Shown here: piece by piece, positions 21,440 through 31,916 of the stretch
Layout of the letters: every line of letters begins with the position of its first letter
Numbering within the stretch: the first letter of the stretch is position 1
NCBI GenBank assembly: GCA_037176905.1
Contig: JBBBWG010007446.1
Location: 62,860-94,871 of the forward strand
DNA: 32,012 bases
Source of the DNA: Azolla pinnata
Taxonomy: Eukaryota; Streptophyta; Polypodiopsida; Salviniales; Salviniaceae
Reading direction: 5' to 3'
Position numbers and translations under genes: made by a program
The notes under the pieces: model-generated
The model's input: only the letters and a program-made list of their open reading frames with translations
Database searches by the model: none
What the model was told of the DNA's origin: nothing

Positions 21440-21466
21440 AGGAAGAAGAAGAAGAAGAAGAAGAAG
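21440..21466 (+). repeat. (GAA)n microsatellite
   Basis: About eight AAG/GAA triplets, the first of two such tracts upstream of the 5-phosphatase gene. Confidence 0.9.
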
Positions 21467-21718
21467 TTGATGATGCCGATGAGGATGATGGTGAAGAAAT
21501 CGTTGTGTTGTCGATGGTAATACGATTCAAAGGATGGAGAAATCGATACCGGAAGTCGAATCGAGGCAGGGTTTGTTTGTTTTTCTTTTTGGCTCAACAG
21601 GATCGTCATCATCGGGGAAGCGAACGAGGAAGAAGCAAACGGAGATCGATCGATCGATTCGGTCGATCCGATCTCCCATCGCCCGATTGATCCGATATCC
21701 CATCCAGTTTCTGCAAGC

Positions 21719-21741
21719 AATATATATATATATATATATAT
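21719..21741. repeat. (TA)n microsatellite
   Basis: An uninterrupted run of about eleven TA units. Confidence 0.9.
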
Positions 21742-21962
21742 CTATAGTATATGCAGATCGAATCGAGCGCCTCTGGACAAGCGATCTGTGTGCGTCGGTT
21801 AATTTAACTAACGATCCCGACCCGGTCGACCGGATCGACCAAACGATGCGGCCCCCGATCGGAAATATACGGTCGTTATGTATGTCTGCGAATGCATGCA
21901 TTTCGTACGCGCGTACATTTATACGGTCCGTGCGTATAGAATACGTACATGCATACGTTGAA

Positions 21963-22013
21963 AAGAAGAAGAAGAAGAAGACGAAGAAGAAGAAGAAGAA
22001 GAAGAAGAAGAAA
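21963..22013 (+). repeat. (GAA)n microsatellite upstream of the 5-phosphatase promoter
   Basis: About 50 bp of AGA/GAA triplets with one GAC interruption. It produces long basic or Leu/Ser-rich spurious reading frames on both strands. Confidence 0.9.
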
Positions 22014-22092
22014 AGGAACAAAAGACAAAGACTCTGTTTCTTTTGTTTCTTTGTCTTTCTTTCTTTTTGGTCTCCCCTGTTTTCTCTCCACG

Positions 22093-22099
22093 TATAAAT
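22093..22099 (+). promoter_or_regulatory. TATA box of the 5-phosphatase gene
   Basis: TATAAAT in the context CCACGTATAAATTGG, 304 bp before the start codon. It implies a 5' UTR of about 270 nt that contains the CT and GGAA tracts and no upstream ATG that I can see. Confidence 0.55.
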
Positions 22100-22167
22100 T
22101 GGTTTTGAAGAAGCTTTCCGCCTCCATAGCCAGCAGCTTCCCTCTCCTCCCTCCTCAATTCCCCCCT

Positions 22168-22170
<3 letters not shown>

Positions 22171-22222
<52 letters not shown>
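22171..22222 (+). repeat. (CT)26 tract in the presumed 5' UTR
   Basis: Twenty-six uninterrupted CT units between the TATA box and start codon. CT-rich leaders are common in plant genes and are potential GAGA/BPC-factor sites on the other strand. Confidence 0.95.
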
Positions 22223-22225
<3 letters not shown>

Positions 22226-22292
22226 GTATCGCCTGCTGCTGCTTCTTCTTCTTCTTCTTCGCTGTCTAAAACCAGAGGAGGCAGCACCAACA

Positions 22293-22356
22293 AGGAAGGA
22301 AGGAAGGAAAGGAAAGGAAAGGAAAGGAAGGAAGGAAGGAAGGAAGGAAGGAAGGA
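22293..22356 (+). repeat. GGAA/GGAAA repeats in the presumed 5' UTR
   Basis: Tandem GGAA tetramers surround three or four GGAAA pentamers. The tract ends about 40 nt before the start codon. With the CT tract upstream it makes the leader a purine/pyrimidine-segregated sequence. Confidence 0.9.
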
Positions 22357-22396
22357 CGGGCCTCTTGCTTGGTTTGCTTGCTTGCTTCTGCTGCTG

Positions 22397-25300
22397 ATGA
22401 CGAATATGGCCACTGCTGTCCGCCACAGGAACCACGACACCAAGAAACGGGGAGAGGTAACACATGGCGATTCCTCCCTCCCCCAATTCCTTCTCTGCTG
22501 CTGCGATTTTTTGTAAAGAGAATCCAAGATTCCTCTTTACTTCCCTTGAATTCCTCCTCCCCTCCCCACCACAGGATTTGGGCCCCCTGTGGGCTGCTTA
22601 CCATTTTCCTGCATCAACACAATCTGATGCCTTTGTATATCCAGTCGCAGTAGTCTTAATTTGTAGATACCTTACAGAACCTTGCTTACTCCCTCTCTCT
22701 CTCTCTCTCTCCACTTGTCCTTTTTGACAATGCTTACATGTAAGAATCGGACTGCCCATCTCGCCCCGCCCCCCCCCAGTTGCAAACATGATTGTGGCTT
22801 TTGTCACAATTGATGGCTTTCAAATCTCTCTAGATTGCTCGCAGCTCCCATGGGTGACCTATTCTTGTCTACGTGATTCATCACATAGCATCATCGCCTT
22901 CATCACAATTCACTCTTTCGCAGAATCCAAACTCTCTCTGAATCATCCAAAGCTCATTTCCTTTGAATCACGTGGAAGTTAGTGATTGCTCGCTCTCTTG
23001 CGTGGGGATTCCTCTTCTGAGGAGCCTTGTGAATCGATCTCTTTTAACCTGAAAAGACCTGTTATGGCTGTAATCAAGGAAACCCGAATGTAGGTGACGG
23101 CCAATCACATATCGAAGCTCTTTGTGTATGTGATGCTTCACATTATGTGCTAGGCATATACAATTCTTTTTGCTAGCACTGAAGCAAGGATCGAACATTG
23201 CATGGTAAAGGAGAATGTGGTCAGACTAATAAGTCCATTGTTGGCTGGGATGTATATCCACCCACGAGGCTTGCATAGAGCTTCCAGGAAATGAGTCTCC
23301 TTCATAAAACATGACTTCGCAACGAGTCCTTGAAAATTAATTCTTCTTCTTCTCGAGAGAGAGAATCAGCAAGCTTATCTTTTGTTCCCTTTCTCTCGTC
23401 TTTGGCATTTTCTAAGCTAATGAACACGCCTTTGTTAAAAACACAGCTTTTATGGCCTCGCATGGTGATGAAGAAGTGGCTGAATATCAAGTCTATGGCG
23501 GACGACTTCAGTGCAGACGAATTTAGTGCCGATGAGCATGAAGAAGGCAAAGATCCTGATACTGAGAGTGAAAGTGAATCTGAATACGAACCAGAGAGTA
23601 AGTATATTCGATGAGTAGAGATATTGTTTGTTTCCTCTTTTTAATCCATTAACATAGAGTAGTAGTTCCTGACATCTGAAGCATTATTTCCAGATATCGC
23701 TCCTAAAAGATTCACAACCCAGAGGCTTTCTCCTTTGGTGTCTAGAGCAGATATGAATGTCGGTAAGGCATCTTTTTCTAGGTTATACATACTATTACTA
23801 ATATGTTAAGATATATCCGATTGAATCCAAGAGTGTATGCAGACCTGCCCCCCATGTTTTGACGCATTTGATGTTCCTTTTATGTAGATGATGTACCATT
23901 GAACAGATACTCTGATTCCATTAAGCGAAACGAGATCGAAAAGCCACGTAGACGTTTGATCGGAAAAGATGAGTTGAGGTATGCCATCCAATCTACAACC
24001 CACAAGAAATTTTAGATGTTCTATGCCTACGTTTTCTGCTTGACCATTTTACAATAGTGTCCATTTTGCTTACATAAGCTTAGGCTGCTGGATAGCCAAG
24101 GGAACCATGAGGCAGATAAATAAAACTGTTTGTGTGAAAGCTTTGCTTATAAACTTAGAACTAAAACTATCTAGGCATGTTCCGCCTAGAATCAAGTAGG
24201 TCTAGTGGGTGCTAGTCATGGCTGTTTATAACATGGGGCTAAGATACTTGGGTATTGCCCCTCAAATTACATCCCATTTTTAAGGTATATTTGAAGGTAT
24301 TTAATGGCAGCGTAATGGCAGACAATTGGGAACTTTTATTGGTACTCTCTTTTCACATTTGTCATACCTGTGCAGGATAACCGTGGGCACATGGAATGTG
24401 GGTGCAATAACACCATCACCTGGCTTGGATGTGAAAGATTGGTTGGAACTGGATAATCCAGCAGACATCTATGTTTTAGGGTATATTTCAAAAACCAAAC
24501 AATTCATTGAGCTGTCTGATAAGTCCTTGTTTTGTTCTAAACGTAGTACACCTAGACTTCATTTAACTCAACTTTTAACTGTAGAAAACGAGAGCAAGAG
24601 TGAGTGAAGATGTATATGCAAAGCCTCATCCATTCCGGAGTCTCTATAGTATTGCTCAATATCAAAATTACAGTTCATCACAATTCTTAAAATTTAACCC
24701 ATCGCAAACCTGGTTAGAAAAGAAGAGGGTAGAACTACTTGTTTGTTAAGAAACACTGTTGCATAGATTTATATATGTTTTGGATTTTTACTTACAGTTT
24801 TCAGGAGATTGTACCTTTGAATGCGGGCAATGTCTTTGTAGCCGAAGACAGTGCACCAACAGCTGAATGGCAGAACTTGATAAGAAAAACGCTCAACAGA
24901 TCCAAGCCCAGAAGGAGTGCGAAATGCTGGAGTGCTCCATTATCTCCTTCTAAGAAGCTGGCTTTAGATGCTGTAGATGATTTGGAGATAGATGCAGAAT
25001 TGATTGATGAGGAGACAAACTTCATAGCTCCATTCTCATTACCAAAGGATGATGACCGTCAAAGCGGTGGCGGTAAAGCAGACGTCGTCGGGGTCTATAG
25101 GAGGACGGAACGCATTGGCCTTAACAGGTCAAGGCTAGAGAGGGCCATTTCAGAACCCATAAAGTGGCTCCATGATACCACTCACAGCCCTGCATTTTCT
25201 GATGAGGATGAATGCACCAAGCCATTATTGTCAAGGGTGTCTGCAAAGAAAAATCGGACCCGTTATGTCCGTGTTGCCAGCAAACAGATGGTTGGTATAC

Positions 25301-26568
25301 ATATCTCTGTATGGGTGAAGAGAAAGCTGCGGCGATGCATACAAAATCTGACAGTCTCCAGTGTCGGTCTCGGTCTAATGGGATGCTTAGGGAACAAGGT
25401 ATTTCCTCTCTCATATTTCTCTTTGTCTCTGAAAATGTGGTATTAGCTGGCCTGACAGGAAAGAAGGAAACTCAGCAAGGTTATTTTGGTCGCTTACAGG
25501 GTTCTATCTCGGTAAGCATGCTTCTTCATGGGACCAATTTTTGTTTCATCTGTACCCACCTATCAGCTGGAGGCAAGGAAGGAGACGAAGTACGGAGGAA
25601 TGCCGATGTTTCAGAAATATTGAGACGCACTCGTTTCCCGTCAGCAAAGAAAGCCCATATTGAAGTCCCAAAGACAATATTGCAGCATGAGTAAGTTTGT
25701 TTGCACTTGCATATTCGCCCAATTGTACATGTACACATAGCACACCCATGCATCGTTATCTTCACAAGTGACATAAGCTTTTATATATGACAAGCTATAT
25801 GTGTTTATGCTGCAGCCGAATTATTTGGCTTGGGGATCTCAACTATCGTCTAAATTTATCGGATAGTGATGTACGTTTTCTCGTGGCAAGAGAGGACTGG
25901 ACAGCTCTTCTTGCCAATGATCAGGTAACATAGGACTTTCTGCTTCCTAGAATTCAATAGTAAGTAGAAAGAGTAAAGTCACGAGAGAGTGAGAGGGAGT
26001 GGGAAGAACTAAATTGCAATATACTAAGCGGGATATATCTTGCTTTGCTTTGATGATATTAGCTGAGGAAAGAACTGTCACGAGGTCGTACATTCAGTGG
26101 GTGGCATGAAGGCAGCATATCTTTTGCACCCACGTACAAATATGAAGTGAACTCCCATCAGTACTCTGGATATAGTGCAAAAGCAGGAGAGAAGCGGCGA
26201 ACGCCTGCATGGTAAGTCTCTTTCTTCAGTGTTGTTTTGGCGTTCTTCTCGTTCGTCATTCGCAGGAAAATTTCTATTCATCTTGTACCATGAATCTGTC
26301 CCATGTAATCTGAGGCATGAAGTGTTGAAATTCCAGGTGCGATCGCATCTTATGGTCTGGAGAAGGATTACGCCAGTTGTCATATGGAAGGCAAGAATAC
26401 ACCCTTTCAGACCATCGGCCTGTGATGGCCTCGTTTATGGCTGAGGTAGACGTGCTAACACAAAGCCTGAAGAAACCAGTTCATTTTAAGAGTGCCAAAG
26501 TCGCAGCTGAGGACCTCTTACCTCAAAGCATGCCCATGACAAGGGCTTATAGCCGACTAAGTGATTAG
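22397..26568 (+). CDS. Type I inositol-polyphosphate 5-phosphatase
   Basis: Ten exons: 22397-22456, 23447-23597, 23694-23762, 23888-23978, 24376-24480, 24798-25398, 25500-25690, 25816-25924, 26063-26211 and 26337-26568. Total 585 residues, close to Arabidopsis 5PTase1/2 (about 590). It removes the 5-phosphate from inositol phosphates such as Ins(1,4,5)P3, damping calcium signalling. The N-terminus has the plant signature [16 protein letters not shown], then DDFSADEF and an acidic Ser-rich stretch. The catalytic fold starts at [10 protein letters not shown] and continues [20 protein letters not shown]. Catalytic motifs follow: WLGDLNYR (427-434), PAWCDRILW (Cys510-Asp511-Arg512) and SDHRPV (533-538). 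About 150 poorly conserved residues split the domain (about 180-330), as usual in this type. The family's LQEIV is FQEIV here, a mild change at the exon 5/6 junction. Exon 1 is assigned from the phase match and a KKRGE/WP pattern like homologues. Confidence 0.95.
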
Positions 26569-26777
26569 TTTTGGTTCTAAAGTGGGTAAAATCTCTATTT
26601 GGCGGGCCTCTCATTTCAATGTTAGAGAAGATGCTGGGCATGTGAAAAAATAGCAAACAAGAAGCATGCAGCTTGTTGCAAGGATAAGGTGAGTTTGTTA
26701 TTAGAAACAAGTCTGTTTAAAGAATGCAGTAGATGAATCTGAAGCAGGGAACTTACGCATGTTTTGCAGACGTAAAG

Positions 26778-27150
26778 ATGAATGTTCAAATGCGACAGCT
26801 AGCAGATCCTGAAGGAAAAGCCGAAGCTGAAGCCAAAACAAGAGCCAAAGCTGAAGCCAAAGAAAAAGCTTTAAAAAGCTAAACTCAAGACTGGGCTCAA
26901 AAGCTTCATCACCAAAGAGGAACTATGGAAAGCAGTAGCTGAGGAGTTGCGTTGCTTCTATTATTTTGATGCGGATGATACTCCACAAAACGTAGCCCAC
27001 GCTGTAAGGTCGAGGATGTGGATGAAAATATCATAAAAGTCAGTTGAAAGGCATGACAGTGCAGAGGCAGACATCAAACCTTTACCCTTTGTGCAACCTG
27101 ATCACAACTTCACTGATCAGGACCCCGAAGTTCGAACTCTGAGAGTATGA
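26778..27150 (+). pseudogene. Degenerate coding-like segment downstream of the 5-phosphatase gene
   Basis: An ATG at 26778 opens 34 codons (MNVQMRQLADPEGKAEAEAK, then an Ala/Lys/Glu-rich helix-like stretch) and stops at 26880. In the next frame protein-like sequence continues: LKTGLKSFITKEELWKAVAE, then ELRCFYYFDADDTPQNVAHA, to a TAA at 27034. After that stop the same frame stays open (SVERHDSAEADIKPLPFVQP, then DHNFTDQDPEVRTLRV) to TGA at 27148. The first break sits at an AAAAA run and the second is an in-frame stop, so this may be a decayed gene or an assembly error. A possible 81-nt intron (26689-26769, GTGAGT...TTTGCAG) precedes it, so it may be transcribed with the 5-phosphatase 3' UTR. 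Family not recognised. Confidence 0.35.
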
Positions 27151-27965
27151 ATGAAAATTTGACAGCAAATGGAGTGAGCAGTTTTGGTGCAGTTTTGGAT
27201 CATTGTCAAGATCACTGATTGACTGTAACAAAAGCTTCTATAGCAGGGATTCTATGAACCACAAAAGCATTGCTAATTGCATGTAATGGTCGAAAGACTT
27301 TCATCACTAATCAATTTGTAACTCGACTTCTATTGAATGATCAAAGAAAAAACCATTTCTGAATCATGTGTGTCCTGTGCCTTTTGATCGCCATTCAAAG
27401 TTTCTGCATTGCAACGTGTCTGGCTAATCTTATCATCAGAAATTTGATACGATTCTGAACGGTAAGATTGAGCCAGACACATTGCAATGCATCTTATCAT
27501 CCAGAAACGTATCGAATTTCTGCATTGCTTTCTTTGGTTCTTCTAAAGTATGAATCAACTGCTTGAAATCTCGGCCATTGTAATCTATTCCATGCCAGAC
27601 ATTGCCCTCCTTCCCTTTTTTCTTCCTTCTTTTAAACTTCAGGTTTGATTCGACAGAGTTGATTGTCATTCTGACTCCTCCACTTCTGGGCAGATTCTCC
27701 TAATTCCACAAAACGTACTGATCCTAGAGGCCGTTCCCCAAGGAATCGATTCTCTGTATCCCATCTTGGGTCTATCAGCACGGCTGTTAGTTAGAATATG
27801 CTTCACACAAGATGGAGAATATACCAATCTAATCGTGGTTTTTCTTTTTCTCTACATGGATTCCATCCCGAGAAGCCCTCCGCAAGATTCGGTTGGAATT
27901 GTTTAGGGTTGGCTCTGTGTCTTTGGTGGGCATGACAGAGTCAGAGACAGAGAAATAACAGAACT
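27151..27965. other. Intergenic region upstream of NTAQ1
   Basis: Promoter region of NTAQ1, with the complex inverted repeat at 27406-27521. The minus frame 27436-27669 overlaps this repeat and has no recognised relatives. No clear TATA box is seen. Confidence 0.4.
27406..27521. repeat. Two interleaved inverted repeats (order a-b-a'-b')
   Basis: Arm a (27406-27432) is the reverse complement of a' (27463-27490) over 27 positions with one mismatch and one bulge. Arm b (27438-27457) is the reverse complement of b' (27502-27521) at 18 of 20 positions. Because the arms interleave, the two stems cannot form as one simple hairpin. The motif ATCTTATCATC and the stretch TTTCTGCATTGC also occur twice as direct repeats (27401 and 27517 for the latter). 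Confidence 0.85.
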
Positions 27966-30345
27966 ATGGCGACAACACTTCAAACCTCTTCCTTAGACTT
28001 CCACTACACCGCAAGCTATTGGTACGGCTCTCTCTCTCTCTCTCATTGCTCCACCTATTTCCTCGTTGATTTCTGCCCTCCAATGAAGTGCTTGGAATTC
28101 TTGTGTGCAGTGAAGAGAATGCGTATTTGGTCTGTCAGCAGCTGTGCAGAACCGGCAAAGCTTCCATAGATGCTTCCGACCTTCTCATCCTCTTCATCTC
28201 CAATCCCGATCGAAAGGCAATTTCCCTTCTCTGCAATCATCCATTTCTTTTCTTGACTCCTGCATAACTGTCATTTACTGAGAGAGCCATTGATCGTGTT
28301 GGAAAACGGTGGCTCTTTCATCGAAGCCTATGCTGGACACCATTGATTCTCTGCAAAGTAAAGAATTTCTGATCAGCCTGGTTAAAAACGAGATGCTATT
28401 ACACTTTCCGTTTCTCTAGATTACCGCAAAATTGGAGATGCTTTCTGGTGAGCTTGAAAACGACAGCATCACATTTGGTTCTCTAAAGACTGTAAAAGAA
28501 GCTGTGATGAGGGGCTGTATGTGGCTGCTTCTTTACTGCAATACTCTGGCCATGGCACCAATAATTTCCTGCCCAGAAATGCATGAGAAAATGCTAGCTG
28601 TGAATAAGCTTAAGAAGGCCGAGAATCTCTCTTCTTTTACCATGATGGAAGTTACCTGAAAATAAGCAGAAACGGGAAGCTTCAGAAAGTCCAAATTAGT
28701 CCAGAATTCATGTCCTGAGTCAGGCTAGTGTGATTATGTATTCAGGACTGCACTGCAGTTGTTGTTTCCATCAGTTTCTGTTCAAGGAACGTTTAAATGA
28801 ATATTTTAGTTGCTTGACAGAAATGCAAACTGTGGGCTGAAATAGTTGCTTGTCATCATAAAAGAGCAAAAGAAGTTCTCAGCTATGAGAAGCGCAACCT
28901 GCGAGCAGACTTTAGAATACTCATATGATACCGAAGAAGTGAAAATAGAGATACAAATTTTAGAACGGGAAAGACCCTGTTTTCGCATCACGAAGTGCTT
29001 CTTCTCTAGTTTCAGCTTCAAGAATGTACCGATTCCTCAAGCCCTCTTGCTCATCATTTCCTCTCCACATGTACAAAAATAAAGCTGATTGAAGCTTTAC
29101 AAGTAGATGAGTAAGCCTGAAATTTAGGTAACGATACCCCTAAGAAGTGCAAAAACTGACGGCATCAAAATTATGACTTTTATCACATGAAATGCATGAT
29201 ATACATACTGGCCATTGTTTGTTTCTGTTTCATTCTCGGCCTTCTCAATGAACGAGGTTCCATTGTTTTCTCTGTGCATGCGAATCTATACAGGTTCCAA
29301 TCTGGCATCAGAAAGCAAGCTCCAGCAAGGAAGATGGGCTAGTTATCTGGGATTATCATGTCATTTGCATACAGGTCTCTCTTTTGCTTTACTTTGTATC
29401 AGTTCTTCAGTTCGATTCCGTTGTGTATGTTGATCTTCTTCACGGAATAGTGGGAGACGACCAGAAATGCTCTCATTCAGAACATTTCATGGCACTCATT
29501 AGGTCTCCGCAAACTCAACCACCGAAACCATGGTATGGGATTTAGACACAACCCTCGATTTTCCAGAGAAGTTCTCGAAGTACATGCAAGAAGCTTTTCG
29601 TCCATGGTTAGATCTGCATCCAAGCTACAAAAGGTAAAGCTCCTATCAGATGCATCGTCGCACATACCAATCAGAAAGTAGAAAGTGTGTGAATGTTCTA
29701 GGCAGAGTGAAGGGGCAAAGAAGCTTCAAAACAATCTTTAGTTTTGTGATTAATTTCCCGGAGGCCCTACCTATATCGATCCCTTAGAGAGCAATGAAGG
29801 GAGTTATATTAGTGGATTTCTGGTGAAATTCATCCCCCTTTCCTTGCTCTAAACTGTATACACTTTTGAGCAAGTATATGGGCCAGTAATCCTCCTTTTT
29901 CGCTCTTTGTTTGCGCAAACTTATTTTGGGTTTTTTCTAGCAAGAATGTGTCGATAAAAAAAATAAGGCCCCTGTTCAAACACATTGCACCTGCAGGTTA
30001 TACAGAATTGTTTCTGGCCCTCTCTTCCTGAAGTATTTTTCATCTGATCGACGTCATATGAAGACGACGGACGGCTCATGGAAAATGCCCCCACCACCCT
30101 ATGAATGCATTCGTGGACAGGGTATGCGTTTTTGTGGGCTTGACCTTTGTGATACGATAATTCAGGTGTTCATCTGATGCATGCAAGTTTTTTGAGCAGG
30201 TGCCAGTGTACATAATCTGGATGAGTACATACAAATGTCAGACATGGATATACTGACAGACAAGGATCTCTTGAAAACAAACATCGAGGCTGGTATATTT
30301 GGTGCAGTTGTGGATGATTCGGGGTTGAAAGATCTCTTTAGTTGA
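27966..30345 (+). CDS. NTAQ1: Protein N-terminal glutamine amidohydrolase
   Basis: Six exons: 27966-28021, 28111-28216, 29294-29374, 29503-29633, 29997-30121 and 30200-30345, giving 214 residues (human about 205). The enzyme deamidates N-terminal Gln to Glu, feeding proteins into the Arg/N-degron pathway before arginylation. Exon 1 ends within the catalytic cysteine codon: SYC19EEN is completed only after splicing. Then come FISNPDRK/VPIWHQKASS, catalytic His76 in VIWDYHVICIQ, and the acidic residues of MVWDLDTTLDFP (Asp94/Asp96). Family motifs FSSDRRHMK, WKMPPPPY and NLDEYI follow. Exon 2 ends CGAAAG/GCAATT with no GT nearby, and homologues join exactly here, so intron 2 (28217-29293) is probably a GC-AG intron. 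Intron 1 contains a CT microsatellite just after its donor. Start is the first ATG and gives the expected short N-terminus. Confidence 0.95.
28028..28045 (+). repeat. (CT)n microsatellite in NTAQ1 intron 1
   Basis: About eight CT units begin 6 nt after the donor GTACGG of intron 1. Confidence 0.9.
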
Positions 30346-31015
30346 AAAAGGAATGCTCCTCTTCATTCCAGGAGTTGTGACAAGATAGATGTTCCTTTGG
30401 CCCCCCTTGCTGAAGGTATGCTTTCTTTGGATTAAAAGCTCATTCCCTTGATGATTGATTGAGCGCTGTTGTCTTCCATCGAACTCTTAGTCGTTCTGCA
30501 GGGAGCTGACCGACCTTTTGAAGAATGAAATGGTCTTTGGAACTGCCTGACCTTTTCTTTTGGGATCATTTTGGCATTCGGCTTCATAGTTGCATTTTTA
30601 GCTTTTACTTGTAATGATATCTCAAGGTTTCATGGAACGAACATTTGCTAGTTTTCATTTTGACAATAGCCTCTCTGGACTTTTAATGGGGAGCTTCAGC
30701 AGTTGTTTTGCCTGCGTCTATACGGACCAAGCTTGTCATGTTTGCAAACAATTTCAAACCTGCATATGCATTGAATCTACGCATCATAAGCTGGTCAAAC
30801 TACTTGAGCTTTCCAAGAGAGGAAACGCTGACACTACATGCTTGCGTTACTTGAGTGGATTAGCAATCTGGGTGCTATGTTCGGTGTGATTGGCCATTTG
30901 ATTAAGGATGCGGATTGAGGAGTAGGTGGCGCTAAAAAGCATTTGATTAGCGTTTGATTAGAGAAATGATGGAATTGATATAATATTTATTGAAGAAAGG
31001 AACTAAGCAACTCGT
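30346..31015. other. 3' flank of NTAQ1 and 5' flank of tRNA-Leu
   Basis: No gene is recognised; the plus frame 30614-30889 has no supporting motifs. Near the tRNA there is a TATA-like GATATAATATTTAT (about 30978-30991) and CAA at about 31008, both usual upstream elements of plant tRNA genes. Confidence 0.5.
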
Positions 31016-31059
31016 GACAGTTTGGCCGAGTGGTCTAAGGCGTTGGATTTAGGCTCCAA

Positions 31060-31095
<36 letters not shown>
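31016..31095 (+). tRNA. tRNA-Leu (anticodon UAG)
   Basis: The acceptor stem GACAGTT pairs with AGCTGTC (one G-U). The D-arm contains the A box TGGCCGAGTGG. The anticodon stem TTGGA/TCCAA (31043-31047, 31055-31059) encloses the loop TTTAGGC, giving anticodon TAG at 31050-31052. The extended variable arm (TCCGAAAGGGCG) marks a class II tRNA. The B box GGTTCAAATCC is at 31074-31084, and A31095 is the discriminator base. CCA is not encoded and there is no intron, as expected for a nuclear tRNA-Leu(UAG). Confidence 0.97.
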
Positions 31096-31130
31096 TTGAG
31101 GAAGGGCGAGGAGAACAATACATGCCTCGC

Positions 31131-31141
31131 TTTTTTTTTTT
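31131..31141 (+). terminator. T-run, RNA polymerase III terminator of the tRNA
   Basis: Eleven T residues 36 nt after the tRNA 3' end. No shorter T4 run lies between, so this is the likely Pol III stop, with a trailer longer than usual. Confidence 0.6.
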
Positions 31142-31916
31142 AATAAGAAATAAAAGAACACATATAATCTTCTTTTTCAAGCACTCACTTCGCACCTCAA
31201 AACAAGTCATTTCTCCTTGTACAAATCATATATGCATACACAGTATAGCTTCTAGAGCTTCTAGTCTTCTCCGAGAGGATGAGCTTGGAGAAGTGTTTTC
31301 GGGGATGGGAGTCACAAACCCATTCAGGCGAGACATGGTCGGCAGGTTATTAATTCGGCAAACGCAGCATCAGAAGGACCGGCTTGGGTGTATGAAGCTC
31401 CTATGTTCTACTAGAAAAGAAAGGGGCAGGAGCGAGAGCGTAAGCAAGCAAGCAAGCAGTGGCTTGACGATATCCATTTTTGTGTGTGCGCTCGAGCGAT
31501 GCTAATGAGCCGAAGGTCGGGCGATGCAAGTAAGTATTCGCTTGCAAGGGCTCCGAACGATATACAGCAAGTAGTAGGTCTCGCTCGTGGCATGGTCTGC
31601 AAATGGTGGGAGTGGGAGTGGAGGTGGAGGTCGGGAAGATCATCATCATCATCATCATCATCGAGCGGAGGGGGGTCTCGAATGGATGGGGGAGAACGGA
31701 TGCGAAGCAGTTGGGTGGGGCGTGTTGTTGGCGAGACGATGCGGATGCAGCAACGAAGAAGAAGAAGGAGGCAGCAGCATGACAAAGAAACAGGCGAGGA
31801 ATGGATTGGAGGTATAGTGGCACGAGCAGTAAGAAACTTAGTGAGCAGCAAGCATCACAAAGAAACTTAGAGCTCGCCAGTTTGTGATTATAGTCTTGCA
31901 AGTGGCAGGCATAATC
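31142..31916. other. Region between tRNA-Leu and the right-edge gene
   Basis: Purine-rich plus strand with an ATC/TCA triplet run (about 31641-31662). Open frames on both strands are long but repeat-driven (poly-His/Ser/Asp) and unsupported. It is probably untranslated or promoter sequence of the gene at the right edge. Confidence 0.4.

Larger units (their letters stand above)
17606..22092. other. Gene-poor, microsatellite-rich intergenic region
   Basis: It begins with the 3' UTR of cytochrome b5 and ends at the promoter of the 5-phosphatase gene. Many frames are open here, but most run through simple repeats and none resembles a known protein. A coding-like fragment at 18403-18630 is listed separately, as are the main repeats. 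Confidence 0.55.

Noticed and set aside
21527-22527. Long minus-strand frames (319 and 202 codons) upstream of the 5-phosphatase gene
   Set aside because: They run through GAA, CT and GGAA microsatellites, which rarely give stops, and encode only simple-sequence peptides. The region is promoter and 5' UTR of the plus-strand gene.
28432-28659. 75-codon plus frame in NTAQ1 intron 2
   Set aside because: It lies between two exons that are adjacent in homologues and shows no recognisable domain; treated as chance in the intron.
31401-31901. 166- and 146-codon minus frames near the right edge
   Set aside because: Composed of poly-Met/Asp, Ser and Leu stretches from triplet repeats; no domain and no exon partners.
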